Below are positions 9,058-18,745 of a DNA stretch of 64,000 nucleotides, in pieces. The stretch is from Phycisphaeraceae bacterium. Lineage in GTDB: Bacteria; Planctomycetota; Phycisphaerae; Phycisphaerales; SM1A02. Both the position numbers and the translations under genes were made by a program. The notes below the pieces were generated by a model. The model saw only the letters and a list, made by a program, of their open reading frames with translations. It was not told the origin of the DNA and did not search any database. The first letter of the stretch is position 1; the number at the start of each line of letters is the position of its first letter. The DNA is taken from NCBI GenBank assembly GCA_019636735.1, contig JAHBWY010000010.1:1-64000 (forward strand), read 5' to 3'.

Positions 9058-12000
9058 GGCAGCACCGCTCCCTTCGTCCACGCCTCGCGCAGCCGCCAAA
9101 GCGGAGTCGACGCCACGGCGCCGCCGACGAGGATGGTGAACTCGGTGCTCTCCTCGACCCTGCCGATGACGGCATGCGGAACATCATCGAGAGCCGCGCC
9201 GAGCGCGGCAAGCGACCCGGGCTCAACTTCGAGCAGATAGCGCGATGGATCCTCGGCGAAGGCGAGGGCCTCTGGAGAGAGCTGGCGCCCTCCCGTCGGA
9301 AGTCCGTCAAGTTCGACGGAGCAACCGAGCTCGCCCGCGAAGGCCATCTCGGCGAGCGCCACGAGCAGCCCGCCCTCGCTTGCGTCATGCGCGCTGCGCA
9401 CGAGATTCGCGGCAATGGCCCGAGCGACGGCAGCCGCACAGCGTGGGCCAAGCACGAGATCAACCTCCGGCAAGGCGACTCCGCCATCGGCGCTTCGCGT
9501 GACGGCACCATCGGTCGCAGGGCGACGGTGGCTGGCGCCGGCGAGATCGGGGTTGAGCGCAAGCCAATGCGACCCACCAAGCCGACCGTGGGTGACTCCG
9601 ACCGCCACGATCAGGTTGCCTGCGCGCTTCAGGTCCATCGAGATCGCGCGCGACGCATCGGGCACGATGCCGAGACCGCTGATGAGCAGCGTGGGCGGAA
9701 TCTGGATGACTCGCCCGTCCTGCGTGACGAACTGGTTGTTGAGGCTGTCCTTGCCGCTGATGAATGGAGTGCGATAGGCGACGGCGCCGTCGTAACACGC
9801 CTCCGCGGCGCGAACGAGCGAGCCGAGATTGCGCTCGTCGCGGCAGCTCGGCCAGCAGAAGTTGTCGAGAATGGCGATCCGGGTCGGGTCGGCGCCGACG
9901 CAGACAAGATTGCGCACGCACTCATCGATGGCTGCGAGCCCCATCAAGTAGGGATCGGCGCAGAGACCGGTCGCGAGGCCGTTCGCAACGGCGAGCCCCT
10001 GTTCGGAGCGCTCCACCGGAAGGATGACTGCGGCATCGCCCGGACCGCCTTCGCCCGGACCGACGATCGGCTTGAGAACCGAGCCGCCCTGCACCTCGTG
10101 GTCATACTGACGGATGATCCAGGCGCGGCTCGCGATGTTCGGATGCGCGAGGAGCGCCGCGGTGCCCTCGATGAGCGCTTCCGCAGGCGAGCGCTCGGCT
10201 TCCGCGCCGCGCGACAGTGGAGCGCTCCCGCAGCGCACGCCACCGGCGGCTGCGCCCCACGCGGCGTCCCAGGTGGCGTCGCGCGTGGGCGTGGGAATGC
10301 CATCGTGCAGGAAGTGCATGTCGAGGCGACCGACTTCGGTGCCGTGCCAAAGGAGTCGAAGCGATCGATCGGGCGTTCCGAAGGTGCCGAGCTCGCACAT
10401 CTCGACTTCGTGCAGGTCGCAGAGCGCCCGAAGCGCGTCGAGCTGCTGCGGAGCCACCGCCAGCACCATGCGCTCCTGCGCCTCGGAGATCCACACTTCC
10501 GTTGGCGAGAGGCCGTCGTACTTGAGCGGTGCCCGGTCGAGGTGAACTTCGGCGCCGAGTTCACTGCCCATCTCGCCGACGGCGCTTGAGAAGCCGCCGG
10601 CGCCGCAATCGGTGACGGCGTGGAAGAGCGGACCACCCGCATGGTCGCGCGCCGCGAGTAGGACATCGAGGCACTTCTTCTCGGTGATGGCGTTACCGAT
10701 CTGAACGGCATGGCCGAACTCGTCGGCGTGCGTGTCGGTGAGTTCGGCGCTCGAAAAGGTGGCGCCGTGAATGCCATCGCGTCCAGTCCGACCGCCGAGG
10801 GCGACGATGCGATCCCCTGCCTGCGCTGAGCCGCGGATCCGATCGCGCGGAAGCACGCCGACCGTGCCGCAGTAGACGAGCGGGTTGCCGATATGGCGTT
10901 CATCGAACCAGACCGCGCCGTTGAGCGTGGGAATGCCCATGCGGTTGCCGTAGTCGCGCACACCGGAGACGACCTGCTCGAGAATGCGAGCGGGCGGAAG
11001 GCAGCCGCGCGGAAGCTCGGGACCTCCCGGTCGCCCCGTGTGAAGTGGCGCCACGCAGAAGACATCGGTCGCCGCGATCGGCTTCGCCACCAGGCCCGTG
11101 CCCATCACATCGCGGATGCAGCCGCCGATGCCTGTGGCCGCACCGCCGTAAGGCTCGATCGCGCTCGGATGGTTGTGGGTCTCCACCTTGAAGCAGACGG
11201 CATGCTGCGCATCGAAGGCGATGACCCCCGCGTTGTCGACGAAGACCGAGAGACACCAGTCGATGGCCGGTCCGTGCTTCCCCGCCATGAGTTCATGGGT
11301 GGCCGCCGCCACCGTGGACTTGAGCAGGTTGTGGATGATGACCGAGCCGTCGGGCTGGGGTTCGTGCCCCGGACGGGGCGCGCCGGCGGTGGTGCGCCCG
11401 GCAAAGGCGCGCATCCCAGCAGGGAGCGCCGTCTCGCGATAGCGGATGGTGCTCTTGAGCGTCTTGTGCACGCAATGCTCGCTCCAGGTCTGGGCGAGCG
11501 TCTCCAGTTCGATCTCCCGCGGCTCTCGTCCGAGGCGCCGATACTCATCGCGGATCGCGCGCATTTCCTCGAGGGAGAGAAAGAGATGAGCTTCGCGGCT
11601 CAGGCGCTCAAGCGCCGTGTCGTCGAGCGAGGCGAGCGGAACCTCGCGAATCGAGAGCTCATAGTGGCGCCCGACGGGAAGGCGCTCCGGATGGAAGGGC
11701 GCCGTGTGCACGGCGTGAATGACGGTGTTTGCGAGCAGGCGCTCGCCGATCACCCGCGCTTCGTCGGCGGTCACACCAGCGAGGTCATAGCGCTCCGCCG
11801 TTTGGGCACGAATGCGCTGACCGGTCATCGCAAGGACTGCCAGCTCCACGCTCTCGGCGGCGGGGTCGGTGACTCCCGGCAATGGGTGCACTTCGACCGT
11901 TGCCGACGACGCGGCCCCCGCTGCGCCGTCCACCAGCGACGCGACCTGCGTCACTGGGTCGGCGAGAAGTTCATGCGCCACGCGCTCCGCGTCAGCATGG

Positions 12001-12170
12001 CTGAGCGAGCCTTCGATCAGGTACACCGACGCATGGCGCACCGCCGAGGGCATGGCGGGCAGCTCCGACGATGCACTGCGAAGCCGCCGAAGGAATCGCT
12101 CGGCGCGAACATCGCGCTGTCCCGGACGGGGGCGAACTTCGATGCGATGAAGCGGCGGCGAACCCGACAT
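9054..12170 (-). CDS. purL: Phosphoribosylformylglycinamidine synthase, PurS-PurL fusion
   Basis: The 1038-residue enzyme converts FGAR to FGAM using ATP and PurQ-derived ammonia. Residues about 90-170 match PurS (VHPLPGVTDPAAESVELAVL ... ERLLANTVIHAV), and residues about 8-85 look like a second divergent PurS-like half (RIEVRPRPGQRD ... AERVAHELLADPVTQ). The PurL catalytic part follows, with TWSEHCVHKT, CFKVETHNHPSAIEPYGGAATG and DCGAGGFSSAVGEMG, then a second half with SGKDSLNNQF and SAHDASEGGLLVALAE. Two-subunit systems usually encode PurS separately; here it is fused but PurQ remains separate. The start ATG 12170 precedes the first PurS-like half. Confidence 0.93.
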   Translation of the reverse strand: MSGSPPLHRIEVRPRPGQRDVRAERFLRRLRSASSELPAMPSAVRHASVYLIEGSLSHADAERVAHELLADPVTQVASLVDGAAGAASSATVEVHPLPGVTDPAAESVELAVLAMTGQRIRAQTAERYDLAGVTADEARVIGERLLANTVIHAVHTAPFHPERLPVGRHYELSIREVPLASLDDTALERLSREAHLFLSLEEMRAIRDEYRRLGREPREIELETLAQTWSEHCVHKTLKSTIRYRETALPAGMRAFAGRTTAGAPRPGHEPQPDGSVIIHNLLKSTVAAATHELMAGKHGPAIDWCLSVFVDNAGVIAFDAQHAVCFKVETHNHPSAIEPYGGAATGIGGCIRDVMGTGLVAKPIAATDVFCVAPLHTGRPGGPELPRGCLPPARILEQVVSGVRDYGNRMGIPTLNGAVWFDERHIGNPLVYCGTVGVLPRDRIRGSAQAGDRIVALGGRTGRDGIHGATFSSAELTDTHADEFGHAVQIGNAITEKKCLDVLLAARDHAGGPLFHAVTDCGAGGFSSAVGEMGSELGAEVHLDRAPLKYDGLSPTEVWISEAQERMVLAVAPQQLDALRALCDLHEVEMCELGTFGTPDRSLRLLWHGTEVGRLDMHFLHDGIPTPTRDATWDAAWGAAAGGVRCGSAPLSRGAEAERSPAEALIEGTAALLAHPNIASRAWIIRQYDHEVQGGSVLKPIVGPGEGGPGDAAVILPVERSEQGLAVANGLATGLCADPYLMGLAAIDECVRNLVCVGADPTRIAILDNFCWPSCRDERNLGSLVRAAEACYDGAVAYRTPFISGKDSLNNQFVTQDGRVIQIPPTLLISGLGIVPDASRAISMDLKRAGNLIVAVGVTHGRLGGSHWLALNPDLAGASHRRPATDGAVTRSADGGVALPEVDLVLGPRCAAAVARAIAANLVRSAHDASEGGLLVALAEMAFAGELGCSVELDGLPTGGRQLSPEALAFAEDPSRYLLEVEPGSLAALGAALDDVPHAVIGRVEESTEFTILVGGAVASTPLWRLREAWTKGAVLP

Positions 12171-12223
12171 GGCCGCCAGTGTACGAGCCTTGCTGCGACT
12201 GTCCGCGACGGTGGCCGAACGGC

Positions 12224-13825
12224 TCAGAACATGAGTTGCAGACGAGTTCGGAAGACGAACTGATCCGAACTCGCGGTGCGCCAGCCAGCTTGGAGATCGC
12301 TCGTCTGCGGCTCGGTTGCCGTGAACGAGTACCCGATGTCCGTGGTCAGCTTCACATCCTGACCGTTGATGTACCAGTTGACGCCGACGGTGGCGACATT
12401 GAGCATCGACGGACTTCGGAACGCAAGCGGCAGGGAGTTCTGGTTGGTGGCGCGCCAGTTGGAGAGCTCATATCGAGCGAAGAGCTCCCACTTCGGCGCG
12501 ATGTAAATGGCCCCCTGCAAGACGAGGCCCCAGATGTTGATGAAGCCCAGATTGACTGGCTGCGGTGGGTTGAACCCGGTCCGAAGGTACGCCGCCGGCG
12601 ATTCCAGATAGTTGTAATAGAACGAGCCGAAGAGGCTCGCGCCACCGAAGTTGTACTGCGAGTCGACGGTCCAGGCGTACCACTCGTTGTAGCCGCCGAG
12701 GTTGTTGATGACCGGCGAGTTCAGGATGGGCAACTGCGACTGCTGGTAGTGGAAGGCAGCACCGAGCAACCAACCCTGCGCCTGTCCCATGGGGCTCGTG
12801 AAGCTGGCGAAGTCCTGCCACGCGCCAAAGGGCTTCCACTCGAGGCGCGTGGTCACCGAGATGTCGGAATCCTGGCGGAACCACGGCGAGTTGGCGGGAT
12901 TACCGTCGACGGTCGAAAGCGCTGGGCCGCTCAGGTTGTCGTTGCCGCCGTCATCGAGGCTCAAAAGCCAGCGGATGTCATCGCTGATGAACTGGAGCTC
13001 GACGCCCTGTGTGTAGCCAAGCCCCATGTGGAAGTCGACGATGGAGCGATTCACCGCGAGCTGGTACTGCTCGGGAATGAGGAACTCGCGGCTGTACGGC
13101 GATCGATACTGACCGGCCCGTACGCTCCAGTTGTCAGTCAACTGAAAGCGGATCCACGCGTCCATGAGCTGGAGCGTGCCACTGCCGTCACCGAGCGGGA
13201 CCGGGCCCTGCTCACCGAGGAAGATGGCGGTGTTGTTGGTGAAGCGAGCCTTCACCATGTACTGGACGCTCGGCCCGAAGACATGGCCGCGGAACCACAA
13301 CTGGGTGTTCGGAAGGTCGAAGGCGTAACGATCCTGCTTTCGATCCTGAACCGTAGGATCGGTCTGCCCCGTGCGAATGTTGCTCCAGACGAAGCGCGTC
13401 TGAAGAAGCCCGCCGACCTGGAGCTTGAAGCGCCCATCGGGGCTGGCCATGAAGAAGCCGTCATTCCAGCCGGCGGTCATGCCGTCCTGACGAAGGCTCG
13501 CGCGGCTGCCGGCGTCGACGAGCACATCCTCAACGATCTGCCTGATCTGGGCGGCGCGCTCCTCGGTGAGCCACTCCTCGCCCTGGCTGGTTCGAAGGAC
13601 GGCAACTTCGCTCGCCAGGTCGCGATTGCGCCGCTCGAGCTCATCATTGCGTCGCTCGAGGGCCTCAAGTCGCTTCAGGATGTCCTCATCAACCGGTCCG
13701 GCCGCGTGCAGAGGTGTCGCGGCGACGAGGGAGGCAAGAACCATCGATCCGGCGAGGAGTGCGCGGACCCGTGGTGACTCAATTGCGGATCCGGGGACAA
13801 GTCTTCCGAGGGTGATTCGGGACAT
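12224..13825 (-). CDS. OprO/OprP-like outer-membrane porin (paralogue 1)
   Basis: This 533-residue protein has a signal peptide (ALLAGSMVLASLVAATPLHAA), a heptad-rich segment (RLEALERRNDELERRNRDLA), then the linker LTEERAAQIRQIVEDVLVDA shared with the next two genes, and a beta-barrel with amphipathic strands ending in the aromatic RLQLMF typical of outer-membrane proteins. OprO/P porins form trimeric anion or phosphate channels; the solute here is unknown. The N-terminal coiled coil probably trimerises in the periplasm and may tether the barrel. No strong Shine-Dalgarno precedes ATG 13825. It is the most divergent and shortest of three tandem paralogues. Confidence 0.88.
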   Translation of the reverse strand: MSRITLGRLVPGSAIESPRVRALLAGSMVLASLVAATPLHAAGPVDEDILKRLEALERRNDELERRNRDLASEVAVLRTSQGEEWLTEERAAQIRQIVEDVLVDAGSRASLRQDGMTAGWNDGFFMASPDGRFKLQVGGLLQTRFVWSNIRTGQTDPTVQDRKQDRYAFDLPNTQLWFRGHVFGPSVQYMVKARFTNNTAIFLGEQGPVPLGDGSGTLQLMDAWIRFQLTDNWSVRAGQYRSPYSREFLIPEQYQLAVNRSIVDFHMGLGYTQGVELQFISDDIRWLLSLDDGGNDNLSGPALSTVDGNPANSPWFRQDSDISVTTRLEWKPFGAWQDFASFTSPMGQAQGWLLGAAFHYQQSQLPILNSPVINNLGGYNEWYAWTVDSQYNFGGASLFGSFYYNYLESPAAYLRTGFNPPQPVNLGFINIWGLVLQGAIYIAPKWELFARYELSNWRATNQNSLPLAFRSPSMLNVATVGVNWYINGQDVKLTTDIGYSFTATEPQTSDLQAGWRTASSDQFVFRTRLQLMF

Positions 13826-13890
13826 GCGATGCGGAGCTTATCGACGCATGCCCCCGCTGTCACTTGAGGAAGTGAGCGCCCACGCCAACG

Positions 13891-13923
13891 AAAAACCGGC
13901 CGGCTCCTTGCGGAGCCGGCCGG
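13891..13923 (-). terminator. Rho-independent terminator after porin paralogue 2
   Basis: On the minus strand a perfect 12-bp GC-rich stem (13896-13907 with 13912-13923) and 4-base loop is followed directly by five Us (A-run 13891-13895). It lies about 60 bases past the stop of the gene ending at 13984 and would isolate that gene from porin 1. Confidence 0.92.
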
Positions 13924-13983
13924 CATGGTCGGACTTGGCGGGAAGGTCCCGCCGAACTGGATGCAATCAGGAGCGTGCAGCGC

Positions 13984-16038
13984 TCAGAAGAGAAGCTGCA
14001 GCTGGACGCGGGAGACCCACTGGCCGCCGCCGTTCTGACCGCCGTCCGAGCGGAAGTCAGTGATGGCGATGTTGCGGCCGTAGATGCCCTGATTGAAGAG
14101 CACCGGGTTGATCGAGTAGCTCAGGTCACCCGAGAGCTTGATGTTCCGGTTCTTCACGCCCGCGGGATACCAGTTGGCACCGAAGGTGACGACCTGGTTC
14201 ATCTGCGCGGCGTAGGGGTTGCCACCGAGGTTGTAGGCGTAGTAGGGGTTCGTCTGCGAACCCTCGTAGCCATTGTCGGTCGGCGTGTTGATGCCAGCGT
14301 TCGGCCCGGGGAATCCGGGGTTGACACCGTTGGAGTTCGTGTTGTTGGCAAACGGCGAGCTGCCGCCTGGGACCCAGCCCCAGAAGGTCGGCGTGTTGCC
14401 TGCGTAGCCGTTCGCGTTGTTGTTGACGGTGGTGTAGTACTCGTAGCGACCGAAGAGCTCGAGGTCGTCAACGATGAACCAACCAGCCTGCACCACGACA
14501 CCGTGGCTGAAGATGGGCGAGTTGCCGTAGCCGTAGCCGGGCACAAAGACATTCGAAGTTCCACCGCCCCATGCCGCGGGCACGAGGGAGAGGTTGTTCG
14601 GGGTGTTGCCGTTGTCACCGGTGAAGCCGCCGCTTGGGTTGGCCACCCAGCCAGCCGGGATGCCGTAGGCCACATTGCCGACATAGGCCGCGTAGAGGCT
14701 CACGCCGCCGAGCTCCCACGAGATGTCAGCCGTGTAGGTCAGGTTCTTGACATCGCTGTTGGCGCTGGTCGGCAGGTTGTTCGGGTACTGGTTGTTGAAC
14801 ACGGGCTGGAGCGGGAAGCCCTGGAGGTTGCCGAAGTTGCCGCTGAGCGAGTTCGGTGCCGTCCAGCTGTTCGCCGTGTTGTTGAGGTCGTTGGCGCCAC
14901 CGCTCTGCCAGTTGGCCGCAGCACCGATGAGCAGACCGCTGCCGGTGCCGTTCGGGCTGGAGAAGTCATTGAACTGCTCCCAGGTACCGAAGGCCAGCCA
15001 CTCCACGCGACCGGTCACGGCCCACTGGGTGAAGTTGCCGAACTGGTTGCTGTTGCCGATGGTCGACGAGGTGTTGGCGTTGTTGCCACCGTCGTTGTAG
15101 CTCACCATCGCGCGGAAGCAATCATTCTGGAAGGTGAGCTCGATGCCCTGCGTGAACTCAGTGCTGAAGAACTGGTTCACAAGCGAACGCTCAACCGCGA
15201 GCTGGTACTTGCTGGAGACGAGCTCCTCGCGAAGCAGCGGTGCCTTGAACTGACCGACCTTGATGGACCAGTTCGGATCGAGCACCTTGACGATGTAGGC
15301 ATCCTCAAGTCCGAAGTTCGAACCGAGAGAGCCATTACCGGCGGGGTTGTTCCAGCCGTAGGTGCCAGACGGAGCATTGAAGGTGTAGGACTGGCCGTCG
15401 CCGAAGGCGATCGTCTGCGAGAACGGAGCTTGGGTCGTCTGCTGTTCGAAAGCGCCGACGATGCGGTACTGCCAGCTCGGGTCGACCACATGGCCGGAGA
15501 ACTCAAGCTTCGCGCGGGGCACGCTGAAGCCGCGAGCGGTCCGCTGGATGCCGTTGCTGTTGCCCTGACCGAAGAAGCCCTGGTAGCCCTTGTTCTCGAA
15601 TCCGCCCGGGAACTCATTCTGGGCCCCCGTCTCCGGCGGCTGGAAGCTGCCAGGATCGAGCTGACCCAGGCTGCGGCTGCTGAGGCGGCTCATCGCCCAG
15701 CGGACCTGCAGCTCGCCGTTGACCACGAGCTTGAAGTTGCCATCGGGGCTGGCGATGAAGAAGCCGTTGTCATAGCCGGCCGTTGCGCCGGACGACTGGA
15801 GGCTGGCGCGGGTGTCCGCATCGGCCAGCACATCCTGAACGATCGAGCGGATCTCCTTCGCGCGCTCTTCGGTGAGCCACTGCTGGCCCTGAGCGGCCTT
15901 CAACTCAGCGACTTCTCGGCGAAGCTCGGCGAGCTGGGAGAGCGTGTCGTTCGAGGCCTCCACCGACGAGGCGAACGCGGCGGCCGTGAGGCCGAGCGTA
16001 CTACCCGCGAGGAGACCGACATATCTGGTCAGACTCAT
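13984..16038 (-). CDS. OprO/OprP-like outer-membrane porin (paralogue 2)
   Basis: The 684-residue protein has a signal peptide (GLLAGSTLGLTAAAFASS), a short coiled coil (LAELRREVAELKAAQ), the shared linker LTEERAKEIRSIVQDVLADA, the shared DGNFKL-type first strand, and a long barrel rich in Asn, Gly and Tyr ending VQLQLLF. It aligns along its length with the protein at 16509-18605 (for example VERSLVNQFFSTEFTQGIEL versus AERSLVNQFFSTKFTQGIEL), so the two arose by tandem duplication. ATG 16038 has AGGAG at good spacing. It has its own terminator, so it is probably monocistronic and strongly expressed. Solute specificity is not readable. Confidence 0.9.
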   Translation of the reverse strand: MSLTRYVGLLAGSTLGLTAAAFASSVEASNDTLSQLAELRREVAELKAAQGQQWLTEERAKEIRSIVQDVLADADTRASLQSSGATAGYDNGFFIASPDGNFKLVVNGELQVRWAMSRLSSRSLGQLDPGSFQPPETGAQNEFPGGFENKGYQGFFGQGNSNGIQRTARGFSVPRAKLEFSGHVVDPSWQYRIVGAFEQQTTQAPFSQTIAFGDGQSYTFNAPSGTYGWNNPAGNGSLGSNFGLEDAYIVKVLDPNWSIKVGQFKAPLLREELVSSKYQLAVERSLVNQFFSTEFTQGIELTFQNDCFRAMVSYNDGGNNANTSSTIGNSNQFGNFTQWAVTGRVEWLAFGTWEQFNDFSSPNGTGSGLLIGAAANWQSGGANDLNNTANSWTAPNSLSGNFGNLQGFPLQPVFNNQYPNNLPTSANSDVKNLTYTADISWELGGVSLYAAYVGNVAYGIPAGWVANPSGGFTGDNGNTPNNLSLVPAAWGGGTSNVFVPGYGYGNSPIFSHGVVVQAGWFIVDDLELFGRYEYYTTVNNNANGYAGNTPTFWGWVPGGSSPFANNTNSNGVNPGFPGPNAGINTPTDNGYEGSQTNPYYAYNLGGNPYAAQMNQVVTFGANWYPAGVKNRNIKLSGDLSYSINPVLFNQGIYGRNIAITDFRSDGGQNGGGQWVSRVQLQLLF

Positions 16039-16508
16039 GTGTTGTGCTCCTGAAACGAGTTCTGAAACTGGATCGCGACCAAGCGATCCGACTCATGCAT
16101 CCACCCAGCCGTGCGTGTCATCGCCCCAGTGGGATGACCGGCTGGGCCAACGGTCCGTCAACCGAGTGCCGTCACACAACGGCACGCGGGCGGCATTCAT
16201 GAAGATCTCGGGGAAGCGTTGGTCCATGTCGTGTGCTTCTGGCCAGTGAGCTTTCGAGGATCTCTCCTGAATGACGCAACCAAAGGGATCGGCATGTTCA
16301 GGCCGGTCTCTTCGAAGGTGCGGAGGATAGCGGATGTAAAGGCTGGGTGTGCGGCACGCGTAAATCTCTGTTCTACAAGCACTTGCAGAAATTCATGGGA
16401 TCGCAAAAAAATGGCCGGCAGTCCTTGCGGAACTGCCGACCAGATGCCATCACGGCTCATTCGGCGGCATGAGCGCCGCCTCAATCATTCAGTGGCAACC
16501 TCTTCTCA
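16039..16508. other. Intergenic region between porins 2 and 3
   Basis: This 470-base spacer holds the terminator of porin 3 (16404-16441) and must hold the promoter and leader of porin 2. I see the AGGAG ribosome-binding site near 16045-16052 but no promoter with both hexamers close to consensus. Short ORFs in both strands here lack coding character and one runs through the terminator. Confidence 0.7.
16404..16441 (-). terminator. Rho-independent terminator after porin paralogue 3
   Basis: On the minus strand a stem-loop formed by 16413-16441 (near-perfect, GC-rich, same UUCCGCAAGGA-type centre as the terminator at 13891) is followed by A and a run of seven Us (A-run 16405-16411). It lies 68 bases beyond the porin 3 stop. 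Confidence 0.92.
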
Positions 16509-18605
16509 TTAGAAGAGGAGCTGCAACTGGAGGCGGCCGACCCACTGTCCGCCACCGTCGCGACCGCCGTCGTAGCGATAGTCAGCCCCGGTGATGCTCT
16601 GACCGTAGATGCCATTGGTGAAGAGCACCGGGTTGAACGAGTACGCCAGATCGCCGGTGACCTTGATCATCCTGTTCTTGTATCCCGCGGGGTACCAGTT
16701 CGCACCTACAGTGACGATCTGGTTGAACTGAGCAGCGAACGGATTGCCGCCGAAGTTATAGGCGTAGTAGGGATTGGTGTTGCCGCCGACATAGTTGTCG
16801 TTGGGCGTGTTGGCGCCCTCAGGCACCGCACCGGCGTTGTTGGTTCGCGTGTTGTTCGCGAAGGGCGAACTTCCGCCCGGCAATGCGCCCCAGAAGGTGG
16901 GCGTGTTGCCTGCGTAGCCGTTCGCGCCGTTGTTGATCGTGGAATAGAACTCGTAGCGGCCGAAGAGCTCGACATCATCCACGATGAACCAGCCGGCCTG
17001 GACCACCGCACCGTAGCTGAAGATGGGGGAGTTTCCGTAGCCGTATCCGGGCACGAAGGCGTAGACGCCGCCATCGCTGCCGTTGCTGGGGATCAGGCTG
17101 ACATTGTTGGGCACCACATTGAGACCGTTCCCGGTGCCCGCGAGCGGTGTGTAGCCGCCACTCGGGTTCGCCACCCATCCGGCGGGGATGTTGTAGGCGA
17201 CATTGCCGACGAAGGCGCCGAAGATGCTGAAACCTCCGAAGTCCATCATCGTGTCGACGGTCCAGCTGAGGTTCGTGACCTCATCGTTCCCGTTGACGGG
17301 GATGTTGTTCGGGTAGCGCAGGGCGGCGGCGGGAATCATGATCGGGATGCCGCTCCCAGACACCGTGGCGCCACTGGCGACAAGGTTTCCGTTCGCCCCG
17401 CTGCCCATGGTCCAGGTGTTGTTCTCCATGGATCCGGAGTTGCGACTGCCTCGCTGCCAGTTCACGCCACCGCCGATGTACATCGCGAAGGACTCGCCCA
17501 CGAAGCTCGACATGTCGCTGAACTGGCGCCAGTCGCCGGCGATCTTGTACTCCACGCGACCGGAGAGAGCCCAGTCGGTGTCGCTGCCGAGATACTCGTT
17601 GCTGCCGATGATCGCGCTGGTGTTCGCGTTGTTGCCGCCGTCGTTGAACGACCCAATGACTCGCAGGCAGTCATTCTGGAAGGTGAGCTCGATGCCTTGG
17701 GTGAACTTGGTCGAGAAGAACTGGTTCACCAGCGAGCGCTCCGCAGCGAGCTGATTGCGGGAGCTGACCAGCTCCTCCTTCAGGAACGGGCTCTTGAACT
17801 GACCGACCTTGACCGACCAGTTCTCGTCCAGCTTCTTGTTGATCCATGCGTCCTCAAGACCCGCGCTGGCGCCGCTCGCTCCGGGGCCCTGCGGGTTGTT
17901 GGCGGCGCCGGTCATGCCGGTGCTCTGGACTCCAAACTGGCTGTTGCTCGTGCCGACCGTGGGGAAGGTGCCCTGCGCCGAGGTCTGGCTGTACGACAGA
18001 ACGACCTTGTACTGCCAGGAGGGGTCCACCACATGGCCGTTGAAGTCGAGCTTCATGCGACGAACTTCGAAGCCGCGAGCGATGCGCTGGATGTTGTTGC
18101 TGCCACCGACATAGCCCTGATAACCCTTGATCTCGTTGCCACCCGGGAATGAACCCTGCGGACCAACCGCCGGATTCTGATAGGTCCCGGGGTCAAGCTG
18201 ATTGATGGAGCGAGTGCTCAGTCGGCTGGCGGCGTAGCGAATCTGAAGCTGGCCGCTGAGATTCAACCGGAAGTTGCCGTCTGGGCTGGCCAGGAAGAAC
18301 CCCCGGTTGTAGCCCGCAGTCGCGCCGTCGGACTGGAGGCTGGCGCGTGAGTCGGCGTCGGCGAGAACATCCTGCACGATGCCGCGAATCTCCTTCGCGC
18401 GCTCCTCGCTGAGCCACTGCTCGCCCTGCTCAGCCTTCATGCGGTTGATCTCCGCATCCTGATTCTTCACCTTGCTCTTGAGGGCCTCGACCTCCGATCG
18501 AAGCACGCTCGGGTCATCGCTGCGCTCCGCGCTCGCGGCCATCGCCGCAGGGGCGATGGACAGGGTTGTGATGGCCAGGAGGCCGAGATATCGAGTGAGA
18601 CTCAT
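16509..18605 (-). CDS. OprO/OprP-like outer-membrane porin (paralogue 3)
   Basis: The 698-residue protein has a signal peptide (LGLLAITTLSIAPAAMA), a longer coiled coil than paralogue 2 (VLRSEVEALKSKVKNQDAEI), the shared linker LSEERAKEIRGIVQDVLADA and a barrel closely matching paralogue 2, again ending LQLQLLF. A good ribosome-binding site (AAGGA) precedes ATG 18605 by 5 bases. The paralogues differ mainly in extracellular-loop-like Asn/Gly-rich insertions, which suggests divergence of surface-exposed parts with conservation of barrel and trimer interface. Solute unknown; phosphate or other anions by family analogy. Confidence 0.9.
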   Translation of the reverse strand: MSLTRYLGLLAITTLSIAPAAMAASAERSDDPSVLRSEVEALKSKVKNQDAEINRMKAEQGEQWLSEERAKEIRGIVQDVLADADSRASLQSDGATAGYNRGFFLASPDGNFRLNLSGQLQIRYAASRLSTRSINQLDPGTYQNPAVGPQGSFPGGNEIKGYQGYVGGSNNIQRIARGFEVRRMKLDFNGHVVDPSWQYKVVLSYSQTSAQGTFPTVGTSNSQFGVQSTGMTGAANNPQGPGASGASAGLEDAWINKKLDENWSVKVGQFKSPFLKEELVSSRNQLAAERSLVNQFFSTKFTQGIELTFQNDCLRVIGSFNDGGNNANTSAIIGSNEYLGSDTDWALSGRVEYKIAGDWRQFSDMSSFVGESFAMYIGGGVNWQRGSRNSGSMENNTWTMGSGANGNLVASGATVSGSGIPIMIPAAALRYPNNIPVNGNDEVTNLSWTVDTMMDFGGFSIFGAFVGNVAYNIPAGWVANPSGGYTPLAGTGNGLNVVPNNVSLIPSNGSDGGVYAFVPGYGYGNSPIFSYGAVVQAGWFIVDDVELFGRYEFYSTINNGANGYAGNTPTFWGALPGGSSPFANNTRTNNAGAVPEGANTPNDNYVGGNTNPYYAYNFGGNPFAAQFNQIVTVGANWYPAGYKNRMIKVTGDLAYSFNPVLFTNGIYGQSITGADYRYDGGRDGGGQWVGRLQLQLLF

Positions 18606-18745
18606 GTGTCCTTGTTCCTTGTGGGTGATTGAGTCGAACCAGATTGACGCGCCGGGATCGATACCAGGCAGAGGGCAGGGAAGATATCGACCCCAAGAGC
18701 GGCGGAGTTGTCTCAGGGGAATGTGAGCGCCGCGTTCAGACGCCT

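Noticed and set aside
12071..13777. Plus-strand ORF of 568 aa across the purL start and porin 1
   Set aside because: Spans two real minus-strand genes and an intergenic region; no domain or ribosome-binding site.
16197..16484. Minus-strand ORF of 95 aa between porins
   Set aside because: It reads straight through the terminator hairpin of porin 3 and lacks coding character.
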